From: Fasciolopsis buskii | Taxonomy: Eukaryota; Platyhelminthes; Trematoda; Plagiorchiida; Fasciolidae | DNA length: 64,000 nucleotides | Direction: 5' to 3' | NCBI GenBank assembly: GCA_008360955.1 | Contig: LUCM01005137.1 | Coordinates: forward strand, 110,605-174,604 | Shown here: positions 45,580 to 58,806 of the stretch, one piece after another | Position numbering within the stretch: position 1 is the first letter of the stretch | Layout of the letters: every line of letters begins with the position of its first letter | Position numbers and translations under genes: made by a program | The notes under the pieces: generated by a model | The model's input: the letters and a program-made list of their open reading frames with translations, nothing else | What the model was told of the DNA's origin: nothing | The model's database searches: none

Positions 45580-48500
45580 GTAAGCACATATTGTTCTACT
45601 TTCTGTTAAAGCCTTGTTCACTGCGAATTCTTCGTCACCTTTTTTGTTTTCGATAGGCTGTATACAGTATGTCAATAGTATATTTACTTGCTCGACTATA
45701 TGTTAACTGCAGCCGAATCAACAACTAATTTTTCAGTGTTTTTAAGGAAGTTTTTTACCTGTTAAGTTAAAGGATGATTTTTAGTGACTATTCCTAAAGG
45801 AACGATTTATTTTTTACAAAATGAAATAGTCAATCGTGCGGTCTTGAAGCCCAGCAACAGGCAATAGGAACAATTAATAAGTATTCCATTTTTTAGAAAA
45901 CATCACCAGTGTACATTTGCAGTTCTAGTACTCGGGTGCAAATCGGTTATATGGAACGGATCATTTGGAGAAAAGATGCCAGTTGGGTGTTGCTTATGAT
46001 TACGTTGAATTCACCCAAGCCGCTATTAACCATTTCGGTTTGCCCGAAAGCCATTGCAACTGACTAGTAGCTGCTGTCCCCTAGTAGATCCTCAGAATAG
46101 ACGAATCACTGTTGACTTTGATCTAGTTTTGGAAATAGTGGATTAGGCTTCAGTGCGGCATATTGAATAATTTTGCTGGAACGATCGACTTCTGTTGCGG
46201 AAGTTAATTTTCGACTATAAGTTGTCAACGAAATTGGAAAGTTTTGAGATTTTTTCAAGCCACTTAGGAGGAGAAACAAAACGCTTAGTTAAGTTTACCT
46301 ACAGCATTATGGAGCATCGATGAGCAAATAAATAAGTGCGGATACAACACAGGTGCTGGCTAGCACTAGGCAAAATTTCTCTCACAATACAAGAGATTCT
46401 GTTTTTTGTAAGTTTCACCGGTTTTTGCAATGCCGAAATCGTGCAAAACAGACACTTCGGAAATGCATTGCCAGCAAAGAAATGAAAAAGAACGTGCTGA
46501 CGTTCGTGCCGGATACCACTTTCATCAGTAGGACAAATCAGGCTAATGATTTGTTACAGACAGGAAGCCGACATATATTTCTACAAAAAATGTAAATGTT
46601 CGTCGTGCATATTCCGATCGGATAATAAAAATGAGATGTCAAAAACGGCCGTGAATGTAATACACATGACGACGAATAAACACCCGTTTATGAGCACAAT
46701 GCCTAAGCTGTTATTGCTTTATCACGTAGGTCAGCTTTTGTGGTTGCTACACTTTTATAAATGCTATGTACCTCATTAGGAGCTAGCAGCAAGCAAACGC
46801 AAACTTCTCTGGACCAATTTCCCTTCACCCCAATGACTAACATATAAAGTCGAAATCCGCCAAAGTTCGCCGGAGCAGTACTAATAGTGATGATCGTATT
46901 AGCAATGTTTTAATTTGTAGTTTCAGGAGCAGTAGTGATACAAACAGTTTTAGTAGTGGTGATAGAAATGTCAATGTTTGCTACTAGTAGGTTCAGTCTT
47001 TCCAGGGGATTCATTTGCAAAATTAATGATGACATTAAAATTGTGAAATCCAAACTCTGTAAAAACAAAATTAGCAGAGGTGTGCCATCAGTTGGGCACT
47101 TATCCAGGAACCACTAAGGGACATCTGCTGTTGAACCAGTACAAGGCAATTCGTGAATTTTGGGGAAATCATGCGAAAGAACGCCCTGAGAACGTACTAC
47201 CCTTAATTAGTATTCACTTATGCATGCAACAAACTGATTAATTTCCCAATCCCGGTACTTTTCTGCAGAATGCTTCAGAAATTTTTGAACCACAGACGCA
47301 AAAGCCTATAAACCAAGGGTGATCCACCCCACAGCGAATCGTCGATCAGGTAGATGCAAAATACTGAAGGTAATATAATGATGTGCTTTATCTGCATTTT
47401 CACTCTTGAATATTTCCAATATTGAGTGTTCTAGAGTTTTTTCGACAACATGACCATTGCCAACCCAAATAGTAAATAATAGCGATACAGTCCTGCTCAT
47501 CTGGAGTGTACCTGACCGGAACGACTGAGCTAGGGGTTCCCTCAGCAAACGCTGAATTTTCGGCAATGATGTTCTCTCCCGAAATCTAAATCAAAACCTC
47601 ACTAGTGCATAATATCATTTGTATTATTCAGCTAATCGTCATAGCTCTGATATTTTTCTGTCGCCAAGCTGATTTTAGAAAAAACTTGGAAATCGTTTTG
47701 AAATTGCGAGTGGAGATAATACTGGAATGCGGTTGGATAACAGAATGACCAGTGAAGTTGGACGTATGTGAGTAAATGTTTTTATATCAGTCTTCTAGGG
47801 AGGGAATCGAAATATGATATTTGATGCTCAAGAAATACTGCTGATTTTGCTTTTTTGGTAACTGTTCGTGATAGTTTGCGTAGAGCTGGGCTGTCGATGG
47901 CGTTGGTTGTCAGATCACCAGTTTATATGACTTCGTGCTTTCGTGTATTTGATTGTGATCCCAAGTAGATACCTGCGGACACATACAACCTGTTGGTTGA
48001 GAAGTTTTGCTGTATCGCAGGCTGCATTCGACACTCACCTCCCTACAGCTGTTTGCCATTCTTTAGGCGCTAGTTTTTAATACCAGTAGTTAAACTCTCA
48101 AAAGTATAAGGAGTGAATTTGATTTTATTGCACTTGTGTTCTTGATGAATATTAAACACATTTTTTCTGAAGGGACACCTCGTTCTGAATGACTTTCTTG
48201 GTTAAGTTTGCATCGAGAAACTGAAAAATGGGACTGGACTTATTTAAAGTCATGCCTGTCGAATCGCCAGGACGGATCTTAAGATGTTTTCCTCATTGTC
48301 TCAGTCATTCACATGTGGAGCAATGAACGAAGATAATTTTCAATAATTTTGAATGTCGTTGTGCTTTGTATCTCACGTTGACAATTTTCCTGGTTTTGTT
48401 AGCTCTAAGCTTGGCGTTGATAATATGTACGGGCGTGCAACGCTCAGAATCTCGGGAGGGTGAGAAACGATTGACAGTTGGCAGGCTTCTACTTGTGAAC

Positions 48501-48789
48501 ACTTATTTGGCTTCTGGAATGCTTAACGATGAACCAGCTTACTTTCAGTTGTAAACCTTAGACCAAATATAAATCACCCAGAGGCATAAAAGAAGGCAAG
48601 TCGGAATGGCAGACTTATGATTCATATCCTAATCAAGGATGCCCGAAATCACACAAATAAATACTAGATGGCGGAAGAAATATTACCTTTGTTCAAACAC
48701 ATGGCGGACAGTGACTCTACCATACACATGAAAGCTCCCATTGCAAGCCGAGTTAGTAGCTGCTACTGGATACGGATCCAGCAGCAAAC
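45580..48789. other. No supported feature
   Basis: Short overlapping frames (46353-46595, 46546-46779, 47306-47566 minus and others) lack motifs. Penelope-like similarity starts near 48790. Confidence 0.5.
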
Positions 48790-49640
48790 CTGGAAATTAA
48801 GATCAACAAGACTCTGAAGGATATGCAAAGAATACCCATAGAGGAACGGCGGAGTATGTACAATGATGCTTCTAACATCGCACGACTCTAGGGACCACCC
48901 ACAGTGCATAAAGATAGTATTCCCCTAGGATCAGCTGTTTCCGTACCAGGAGCTCCGACAAGCAATTTGTTTGAACGACTGTGGAGGTGCCTGAAACAGC
49001 TGATAGGAGAATCAAACCAGCCTATATAAAACGCCAAAAGATTCTTAGACAAAACTAAGAACAGCAAGATTAAAGATGTTGTTATGTTCTCCGTCGATGT
49101 CGCAGCACTGCTTACTTCAGTAGGCTAAAATTTTGAAAAGAAACTGCCAGAAGGATATTTCCAAAAACATCATCTGACAATCCACTGGAAACTTTAACAA
49201 TTTGTGTGCTAATAGATTTATATTTATGCGTATGCATCAAATCTAACGGGAACATTTGTAAACAGAGTAAAGTAACTCCCAGGTGATCACCAGTATCCAA
49301 ATTCCTTGCAGAAATCCTGATACAGTCCTTGAAAGCATTGAACTATCAAAGACAACCAAAGATTTAGATCCCATAGGTTGATGACACCTGTGTTACTATC
49401 AAGAGTTCCTATATTGCAAAAGAGCCGCAAATAACCAACAGCTTTTTCGATGGGATCCAACTTTTCAGAGATGAAAAATCACAAGAAACTTCATTTTCTG
49501 CAAGTATTGTTATGAAAAATCGTCAACCGAATTGTCAGTGTATCACAAACCTTCAAATTCGGAACAGATACCAAGCACCCGCAGAAACCATTCGTCAAAA
49601 TCGTACAAACAATCCGAGCACGGTCTATTTTATTGGCGTG
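48790..49640 (+). mobile_element. Degenerate Penelope-like element reverse transcriptase
   Basis: Conceptual translation gives PLE RT landmarks in order. A PPTVHKDSIPLGSAVSVPGA segment (about 48895-48954; consensus GLPKVHKxGxPLRPIVS) runs into TSNLFERLW and KRFLDKTKNSKIKDVVMFSV, with motif A FSVDVAALLTSV (Asp codon 49096-49098). Then a motif-B-like SPVSKFLAEILIQSL begins at 49287, and motif C VDDTCVTIKS at 49377-49406 (consensus RYVDDTFV). The post-RT FRDEKSQETSFSAS follows, and after a frameshift YHKPSNSEQ and NHSSKSYKQS near 49541-49600. At least four stops and one or more frameshifts make it inactive. The C-terminal GIY-YIG endonuclease of canonical PLEs was not found downstream; the element may be an endonuclease-lacking or 3'-truncated copy. 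Confidence 0.88.
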
Positions 49641-52600
49641 GCAAACACAAGATATGCAGAGACGTTTCTGGAAGCTTGGCATTCGATGGTTAATTCCATC
49701 AACAGGTACACTGAACTGGACCATATACACATTCTACTAAAGTCCAAGATTGAGATGTAAAAGTTACTGTTGAACTCTTGGAGGTTGCAGGAAATGGATC
49801 TATTACTAGACCACAATATTTAAGACCGTTCCTGGCTAATGGGCATATTATAACCATAACAATAAAAATAGTAGCAACTCAAAAATCATTGACGTTGCTA
49901 GAATTACAAACATCGATAGTTCAAGGCTGAAGTCTTAGCAACCTTAGAGGATGGCGTATTGCGGGGCCAAGGCCAACGTTAAGGCAGGAACACCGTAAAT
50001 AAAACTGAGCAAAAAGGTCATTGTCTAAAAACTAATGTTTTACTCTTGGCTGGTGATGAAATATTTGAGATCTGAATGCCAAACTCGGCGACCACAAAAC
50101 TAAGACTAAAATCAATTTCATTTGTTGCAACCAACAGCCTTGCATCAAGGTACTCTGGTTCCAGTTGCCAACTCAAAGCGGCGCCTATGCAAAAGTGAAA
50201 CAGAACGAAAGATAGTAAGAGATCGACTGCAAAATGATGTTCCCCCAAACTACTTGGAACAGGAACGAATCCAGATGCCAAATACTACTGAGTGCGGCAC
50301 TGAGTCATATCCTTTATTATCTTCAGCCATGGCTTTGGAGGATGTCGTAAAACCTAGCCCGGTAGTCTACCTGAATCTGCGTGGACCAGTTTACCCGTTA
50401 GGGTTTTCACGCCTTTGGCCATCCCATAAACCGGTCACTTTCCAATAACTCCCAACCACTGTCTGCTTCAGAAAGCAACACTCAACAAGGCAATCGTTTT
50501 GTGAGCATGTACGGCGGATTTGAGAACCTTTATCCATATATACTTGTCAGCTGCTTCAAAGAATGAACCCTAGGAGCCAGTGCATTACATGAAAGCCTCT
50601 GAGATACACAGAGAATTCTCCTACTTCACCACTGCTACCGTTTAAAGCAAAAAGCATCAGTTCTCCTATCGAAGTTTTCACAGTGGATATACCAGAGTTT
50701 TGCGTGAGTCGACGGGCCAAATGTGAAATAAAATTTGCAAAAATAAATGGCTTCTGACTACGGGCACCCCTTTAGTATTGAACTAAACGACAAATGAAGT
50801 AATTGCAAAGTGCTGTGCTTTGTTCAGTGAGGTGCAACAGAGCTTCCAAAAGATCAGCAAAATCACATTTGTACTCACTGGAATCTGCAAGAACTTCCCT
50901 ATTAGGACCCTTGAAAGGGACTTGCGTGTGATAAAAACTGCCTGCTCTTTTGCTGGGATAGATGTTATAAAACGTGAGCGAAACGCACAATCAGGGATGG
51001 CAGTCTCGTGTAGATCGTAGCACTGTCATTTTTGGAATTTAATTGTTCCAGTTTCTGAAATTTGCCCACGATATCTTTTAGACAAAAAAATCCGGCACAA
51101 CAGCCAATTTCTAGTGACTTCCTACCAAGCTGTACATGGAAGTAATGTAAGTCAACCCATATCTAACTGGAAGATGATTTCATATTATTCTCACAATTTG
51201 CAAATAGCTTTAAAATTTTTCACCCTGGAAGAACTTTGTGATGTGAAATAAATTGTTGACTGTGTAAGATTTCTCGAACACTGAGTAGGCTTGTGGTGAT
51301 TTGGGAGCAGCGATATAAGATTTACTCCCAGTTTCTATTTGCGTTTCGGTGAATCTGAAATCTGTCCCGGCCTGCTTTTGTGCATCTCTTCCAGAATTTA
51401 GACCCGGAAGGAGTTTTTAAATAAGTAAAGTGGCTACGATGATGGCTAGGTTGCAAAACTGTGACCTCGGGATAACATTTTCAGAAGCCGAAGGTAATAA
51501 TAAGAAGTAAGCAGACTGTCTGGCCCGTTTGTATCTTGTCGCTCTAATATATATCCCTTTTGGGTCATTACACTGTTGGATCTCACGCTTGTGTCCTTGG
51601 ATGAGCAACGAAGAATTGGAAGTCCGATACTAATGTCCACTTTGAGCCTGACAAAATCATCTGACTTATCATATCTTCCTGAGCTCTGTTTACATCCAAT
51701 GTTGTACAGTTTAAGGCATCAAAATACCGCGGATAGTCTCTTTGTGTAGTTTTTCTTCTTTTTTGCAGTTGGGAGTATTTCTCGGAAATTAGACGTCAAT
51801 TTTTTTTCTTTCGCAATGATGACGATCAGTGATCAGGTTTCCAACAAATGTTGGCAAGATGCATGGAAACGTAAATTAAAACTTGGTCAAAACTAACCCA
51901 AACTTAGTGGTGTCGGCAACAAATTCTTTTACACCAGAAGGAAACGGCTCAGCAGGATTGTCGAATACATCGTTGAAAGGCCTGTTGCGCTATCGCTGAA
52001 TGATCATTTTCATTCAGTTGAGTGTTCATTAGGTGTCAAAAGAAAAAATATTTTTTCCCAATATCCCTCTGTCTTTGTCACTTGCTGCAACCTCGGAGGT
52101 TTTCTCCCCCCGTTTCCATAAATCGTCGCTTTCGGTTTCCTCCAAAATGTCTCCAAAGCAGATAATTTATTTGTTGCTCAAATCTAAATATTATGCAAAT
52201 TCAACTCACGGTTTCTGTTCATGCAGTTCTGAAGCAAGTCAATTCATAACAACCATTCTAAAGGTAATCGCGTGAAACAAAGAAGCCAAACTGCTCGTTT
52301 GTACAGCATATCCAGGATCGCTTCACTTCTTCGTTGCTGACTCCAAATAGCAGTCATGCTAGTCGAGTGAGTAGTCATATTGCGAAGGAGGACTTATCGC
52401 AGCAAGTGGTCACAGGTAAGATGAAGAACGTAATATTGGTGAAAAATAGGAAAGCCACTGTTAAATCGAGGATAAAATAGATGGTCAACGGACAACGTTT
52501 GCACAGAGTGCGGGTGATTTATTGATTAGTCAATGGTTGGATTTAATTAGGTAATTTCATATTCGGATTGTCTTGGATATTGTGCTGCCGGTGATCCGGA

Positions 52601-53502
52601 ACGTTTCAGTTTTTCCTAGTCAAATTACATTGAACCGCCTTTGTCAACCACATTGAAGTGTGCTCAGTTAGCGGAAGACGCTGCTCGCTGCACGTTCTGT
52701 CCATTGTAGACGGCTGGGTGCCTACAAATATGCAATTAACGTTACCTTGAATCTACTCTAGTATCAATGAATCCATCTCCGTTTGCTTCAATGCTGCGGT
52801 GAATTTTGAAAACAGTAGCTCTTTGGAAGCTTGCAATAAAGTTTGAGGGCCTAATAATCAATCAAATAAAATCATCGTAGACCAACTGCAAGACGATTTG
52901 CATTAGAGGGACGCTCACCGGGTCCACTTTTGGCTTCTTTTTATCTTTGAGCTCTTTTGAAAAATCTCACTGGACAGTGAAACATTTTTGAAAAGTTTTT
53001 GACAACAATCACCGTATTGTCCGATGCATGAACTACCAACACTTCGCGAAATGACTTCTGCGCGACGCCGATTCCCCGAACATTCAGGACAAAACCAGTA
53101 TAATTTAGATGCCATCCTGATCTTACTATTTTGGATACACTGAACCTATCATATCATCCTGCTGATGGGAGATATGTTTATTCAATTACCCGATAATTTC
53201 ATCTATTTCCTGGTGAGTTTGAGATGTATTCAAATGATTTTTTTCTGCCTGATCAAGAAATGCTTGTTTTAATCGGTGCTTCATTAAAGCTGCAACATAT
53301 AACACGTCCCGCTCTATTTCGTCTTTCAACTTGCCCCCGAGTTCGCCAAAATACATATCTATTGGTAAGGACCCTGTCCACTTGTTTCAGTCTGAAACAT
53401 CATTAGGCTGTCATGGACTAAAATGGTTACATGTGATTGAGTTAACTAGCTCATTTTAGCATATGGCGAAGTTGTTCTATGGTGACGTGACAATTATAAG
53501 GA
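49641..53502. other. No supported feature
   Basis: Possible further PLE sequence immediately after 49640 has no recognisable domain. Frames such as 50122-50448 plus, 50018-50281 minus and 52033-52275 plus carry no motif. Confidence 0.45.
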
Positions 53503-54810
53503 TTGGTTGTAAAGGTGGATGTAATTTGGTGCACTTTTGGCAGGCCGTTCTTGTGCGTTATGGGGACTTCTCTTGGTGTTTTTATGATGCCACTCTTTTG
53601 CGGATTACATCTGCTCGTAGACACATTTTGTCTAGATGAATATCGTTCTCAATTTCGGAGAATGTATGATCATATTGCTAAATTAAATTTATCCGTGGCG
53701 TTCAGTATTGCCAATAGATGTATTGCAACCGAGGCCAACAAAATGGTCGACAAATGCAAGTATTCAGTGGCTCTCTAGTGCAACAGAAAATAGTTTGACA
53801 AATTTGTTTTCCATTTGCAGTTGCAAATAACAAATGTATTGGTTAACCAAGTCAGGAGTTTGGCGATGTCTTATTTTTCGTTTTTAACAGATATTTCTGA
53901 GAACCGGGGGAGAAATTTTTGCTTCATATTTTGTACCAAAACGTGGAACATCCAAGGCGCTAGATACATTATTTCAAGTGACGATTTGGTTAGATGAATG
54001 AGAATTGCAAACTGACTGAAAAAACCCGGCAGTTTACAGAACGATTGATACGTTGAACCTGTACGAATTAGTGCCACAGGCCTTTCGCGTTGCTCGAATG
54101 AAGAGTTTTCATTTCCGTTTCTTTGGAACGATTTTGAAGCAAGCAGTCTAATGTGTAGAATGGTGTCTGGTCTTGTGGCAAAATTTCCGTGACTCTTCGA
54201 GCCGCTAGTAAAATGTCGAGAAAGAAGAAAATCACCGCCTCTGAGCTTCTTAAACTCGTTCTTCTCTTCTGTCTGGAAACTCAAATAGTCAACTTATTAC
54301 TAATTCGCAACTAGCCTTATACCCTAGGCCTGGAGAACACGGAAATCTCCGTTTACTGGTTAAAAATTTGCATTAGTATTATTTATGAATAATTATTCAC
54401 CGTTGTATTTTTGTTGCATAGATTGCGGCTTTCAACTTGATTTTCAAGCGCAGGCGGTTACATTTACTTAGCAGCGCAGGACGGACCACTCACGCTGGTT
54501 GATTGGTGTGAACCACTAGCTGCATCAGTCGGCTTGCCTTTCTGAATTTCTCCAGTCTACTACTGACTCAAAATTAGTCAACGGCTGGCAGCCAATCAGC
54601 AATTGTGCTCTCTCAATAGGGCAACGCTATCTCAAAGGGCATAACATCTGCTGACACCCGATCACATTTGTTTGCATTCACCGGTTACATCTGTTCGGTC
54701 ACGGTTTATCCTTGCACTGTCATTGTTAGCCAGCAAAATTACCCCCTTAGACAAAGCGACAACAGCATCCCCACACTTAAATGACATTGCAATACCGGAA
54801 GTTTTCGTAA
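53503..54810. other. Open frames on both strands, none supported as genes
   Basis: A plus-strand frame (53503-53778, 91 codons) and a minus-strand frame (53871-54284, 137 codons) are among the longest here, yet neither shows a domain, splice context or conserved-looking composition. Frames of this length are expected a few times in 64 kb of this base composition. Confidence 0.4.
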
Positions 54811-55164
54811 ATCTCGTGTCACGAGGTTAGATTTTCTTCGGCGATAATTCCGTTGAAGTTATTCACCCGATTTTTAAGCAATAGTAAACTAGGTTTCACA
54901 ATTTTACCCGGGGCAAATATTCACGAATTTAAGGAATCAACTTCTGATCCGTGTCCAAAGTCACTTTCTTCAAAGAAGCTACTACTCATCCATTTTTGGC
55001 AGAATAACGGACGCTTTTGTAGAGCACCAGAAATTTATCCCGATATGACAGCTCTAGTTGCTGGAATTCCTTTCTATTTAGGGGTTTACAACTGTCTGTG
55101 TTCTCGCAACACGAAAATTCCAGTAATCCGGAACGTCATTTATTCTGTTTTCGTTGTTGGATAA
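54811..55164 (+). CDS. Open frame of 117 codons, unidentified
   Basis: The frame is open from the codon after TAA (54808-54810) to TAA at 55162-55164. The predicted peptide contains FTILPGANIHEFKE, HFWQNNGRFCRAPEIYPDM and PFYLGVYNCLCSRN, a fairly balanced composition with five cysteines in the second half. No signal peptide, membrane segment or known motif is evident, and no ATG starts it. It could be an exon of a host gene, an eroded retroelement frame, or chance; its length alone is not significant. Confidence 0.13.
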   Translation: MSCHEVRFSSAIIPLKLFTRFLSNSKLGFTILPGANIHEFKESTSDPCPKSLSSKKLLLIHFWQNNGRFCRAPEIYPDMTALVAGIPFYLGVYNCLCSRNTKIPVIRNVIYSVFVVG

Positions 55165-57226
55165 AACTCAGTTAACCCGGTTGCTAGTGAAAGGAAATAT
55201 ATAGAACATTGTTAAATAAGGCAACGGCTTCGACACTTAGCTTTGCATCCTTTAAATTTGGTAGTCAATCTTTTGCCAACTAGAAGGAACCGCATCAAGC
55301 TCTTCATCACATCTTAGGGGTTCCCGATATCCAATTAAACTTAATCAATTTGATGTGGAGTTTAAATTAAATAATAAACATTTTATTGTGTTTGTCTAAC
55401 AGCATAAATCTATGGATGTCATATCCATCTTCATCCTTCCCATTGGGCGATAACATCAATGACATTGACAATTATATTCTCGGATGCTTAGATTAGCAGA
55501 CCTCTGTCTCCGACTGATTTGTGCTAACATGGGTAACATCTAAGGTTTCACTGCCCCACTGAAATAGTAAAACTTGTCACGAAGACACCTTCAGGCAGTT
55601 GAAGTCACAGGTCAATCGGCTGCATTTTCCTCACGTTCGCCATCAGGCAGCTCATTTTACTGGCATGCTTCTGTGTATTTATCAGAAGCCACTACAAATT
55701 CCAATGAACTGTTGCCAGTGCTATTCGCTGCCTTCACCTGTTTCACGATAGCCCCTCCAGAAAATGAGTTGGTCCGTATTGGATGAACTTTCAGTCAAAG
55801 CTACAGCGGAACTGTGCTACTTCTGATCTTTATCATCTTTTACATCAAAAATATCCGGTGTGAAAGTGTTGAAAACAAAATTGCGAAACTGCCAACTTAG
55901 GTTTTTGCAGCATCTATGAGCTTCCAGTTGATGCACAGTCTAAGAAGCAAGCTGCTAAGAAATGTGATTAGTTATCAATGAACACTGGATTTTGCATGGG
56001 CAGATCAAGAGAAAAGCATAAATTTTCTCAAAGTGAAGCAAACTGAAAACGGTGGTGAATGCAAAGGACGGATGATAAAGCACAGACTATGAAAACTGCC
56101 AAAGGAAACTTTTACATCAGGCGTTCACATATTACCCATAAGTGTTAGGCTTTCCAACTACTAGTTTATATTCTAACAGTGTCGAATGCGCTATAAGTAC
56201 CACCGCAGAAATCAAAAGAGGAGGAGACTGGGGAGATTGTATCCGCTGAGCGGGGTAATGAATATGCTGCCCTGAAAAACCTATGAATCGTTCTCTGCTT
56301 AAAGTTAGACTGACATATTCTGATTTCCTAAATACGATGGCGACGTGACTACAACAGTTTACTGTTAATACCAGAGGAAGGGGAAAGCTAAATTCAAGTT
56401 TTGCCAAGGAAGTCAGAGTTCTCAATCTAAAAACAGACGTACTCTACTCTATAATTTGTTTTAGATACTACTGAAATGGTAGATGGAAATTCATTATTGC
56501 ATATTGTGTGGGTTCCAAAATACGTGACGATTCTGACACAGATGTGGGCTCGGAATAGAGGCAAATGCCGAAACCTAGTAGAAGAACTGCCCATTCCAAG
56601 TAAGAAATCGTACTTCATGCGCTTTCTTGGTCTAAGCAGACGGAGTCAAGTCATTTATGGGAAATTTGTTTTTCACCCGGTCAGCGAGAATGTAAAGGAG
56701 CCATTGGACAGTATTATCTGGTAATCCAACCAATATTGCTTTTGAGAACTGGAACAACTTCTTTTGCGTCTAACCATCTTGAAATGGAACATCAAAAAAA
56801 AATTGTTTTGGCAGGAAAGATTAACCTTAGGTGGGTCATGGAAACGGGTGTTGAGAACACGAGACTAGAGAGTTCGAATTTTTCACAAAAGCCTTCCTAA
56901 TAATGGTACGACTCGCTTGAAATCACCTTGATGTATAGATCCTCTAACAACGTAGTAGATATAGTTGTGCAAGCTTGGAAAATCCAAGATTATTCGATAA
57001 ATGCACTAGTGATGACAATGAAAAGTACTGAACAAGAATGTAATTTTATCTTTCTCAAGCACAGGATATAAACCGATTACAGGAGGAATTGGTACTCTGA
57101 TATTTTGGAAGTTAATCAGCAAAACCGGGCTTGATGCGTCTAATTTCTGTTTGGTGAGATGGGAAATATATGCATATATATATAAATGCATGTTGCAAGT
57201 AGTATCTTGAGGGCTGAACGAACTTA
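55165..57226. other. No supported feature
   Basis: Frames at 55574-55786 plus and 56132-56425 minus have no motif. An AT-alternating patch TATATGCATATATATATAAATGCAT occurs at about 57167-57191. Confidence 0.5.
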
Positions 57227-57316
57227 CCCCGGAGGTGTACGACCGGTTTGGCTATTACTGCCACTCGTCAGATATGCGAACCTCGCATTCTCTCGTCTGA
57301 ACATCCTTACACCTGT
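57227..57316. repeat. Foldback family, partial copy C
   Basis: Collinear with the left arm of copy B (from about 12379) and with the reverse complement of copy A (about 205-287). Shared blocks are CCCCGG, GACCGGTTT, TTACTGCC/TTATTGCC, CAGATAT, GCGAACCT, then a TTCTC/GTCTGAAC/ACATCC tract. No inverted partner was seen in the flanks, so this is a single arm. Confidence 0.6.
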
Positions 57317-57488
57317 AAATTCCGAATTGGCTTGTCTAATCAAAATCTAACGCGTATCTTTGGCAGTGTGCATGGAAAATCTTCTTTGAAGAGTCCACAG
57401 GAAAACCGCAGTAGTTTCGTTGATAATTGTTTGTCAGTTAGGCGAGGCCAGAATGTCATCCTAGTTCGTAAGGTTGACTCAGACCAAA

Positions 57489-57525
57489 CATATACATATA
57501 TTTGTATATATCTGTACATATAAAC
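57489..57525. repeat. TA/CATA-rich simple sequence
   Basis: An irregular run of ATATAC/ATATAT units, downstream of the partial foldback copy. Confidence 0.7.
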
Positions 57526-58704
57526 ATTGTAATGTTTTCGGCTTCATGTTCACATGTTCAGCCTTATGTTTTTCTTTCTGAATAGGTCATTTATTTCAAA
57601 GGAAAGTAGTATCCAGGATAAAACAGAAAGCAACACATTGTTTCGTAGTGTACGGAAGTGGCTGCGAAAGGAGAGAAGAAAAACCATAAAGAAATTAGCG
57701 GATGACTGTCTGATTAGTGAGGGATTTTGTGCGGGCAAGTTGCACATGAGGTACTTAGTTTTGTCTAGCGTAAAGTAAATGGCCTTGATCCAAACCCGAG
57801 TAAGGTTTTTGACAACGTCGACTCAATAAATGCTGTTAGAGGCAAGGGCTTGCGGTAAACTGAAAGCAATAATGGACTAGTTAAGGCTGACCCTAACAAG
57901 ATTCTACTCTTTCCGTTGAGCAAAATGGCTAGGTCTCAAAAGTAGAATAAGGCGACATAGTTAGGGGCCTCGACGCCTAACCACAAGCTGGTAAAACCGT
58001 GGAAAATACGTTGAGAAATAAAGGTTAGAAGTACAGATGCGGTCGAGCAAACCATGCATTGCATGAGTAGGAAACAACTACCCTCCAATGGAGGACTCAC
58101 CCTGCAGCGGTATTTCCACCTGTCTTCTTGAGTCTCTGTTTATTCCGTCAAAACCAGACCAACCCATCAACAGACACAATGCGGTTATTCAAGATAACAT
58201 TCAGCAGAGATCCTTGCATGCACATGATATATGTATTACTAGGGGCAAATTAATACAAGTTGATCTGCTGGACAGAGGAATCACAGTATTGGTTAGCGCG
58301 AACATTTTGCTGCGCGTTTCGGGGCAAAGGGTCAACCCCATCGTAACGTCTCCTGAACGAAACGGTTCAGTTGCAAGAAACCAGCGGGGACAAATTTAGC
58401 CCGATACAGAGAAAAGGCATTCAAAGCGCTCGTGATCCGAAAACAGTGAACCCGATCTTCGTGAAATACTACCAATATGACTGACAAAATGTCGCCTTCT
58501 GTTCGGTTTCAGGCAATGCAAATACGAAACTCTATGAATCAGTTTCTGTGGAAATGTGGAAATGATAACCGCAAGTATGAATTTTGTAAGGCCTGTTGAT
58601 GGAAACGGTTAGTATTGCATATTAGTGTGTAGCACGGTGAAGGAAGGCGAAACGTGCTGCATGTGAATTCAGTGAAGACACTATGACCGAAAACAGCAGC
58701 AAAC
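57526..58704. other. No supported gene
   Basis: A 103-codon plus-strand frame (58088-58399) has no recognised motif. It may belong to a decayed LTR element if the RT-like snippet at 58705 is genuine, but no protease or gag signature was found. Confidence 0.4.
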
Positions 58705-58806
58705 GTTTTCCAGGATCTCCACAAATATTTGGAGTATATCCCTGTCATGAGGACACCTTCAGTTGTCACACCCTATGGAACACTTTCGGGCACCTTCGGT
58801 GCTCCA
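58705..58806 (+). pseudogene. Weak Ty3/gypsy-type RT-like snippet
   Basis: The frame reads VFQDLHKYLEYIPVM then RTPSVVTPYGTLSGTFG. It resembles RT motif A of LTR retrotransposons (xFSKxDLxxAYxQIPV, then KTA..TPxGxFEF). The second Asp region (YxDD) and the MPFGLxNAP box are not clear in any frame downstream, and only about 34 residues match. It may be a relic or a coincidence. Confidence 0.2.

Noticed and set aside
53871..54284. 137-codon minus-strand open frame, among the longest in the window
   Set aside because: No motif or splice context; one or two such frames are expected by chance in 64 kb at this AT content.
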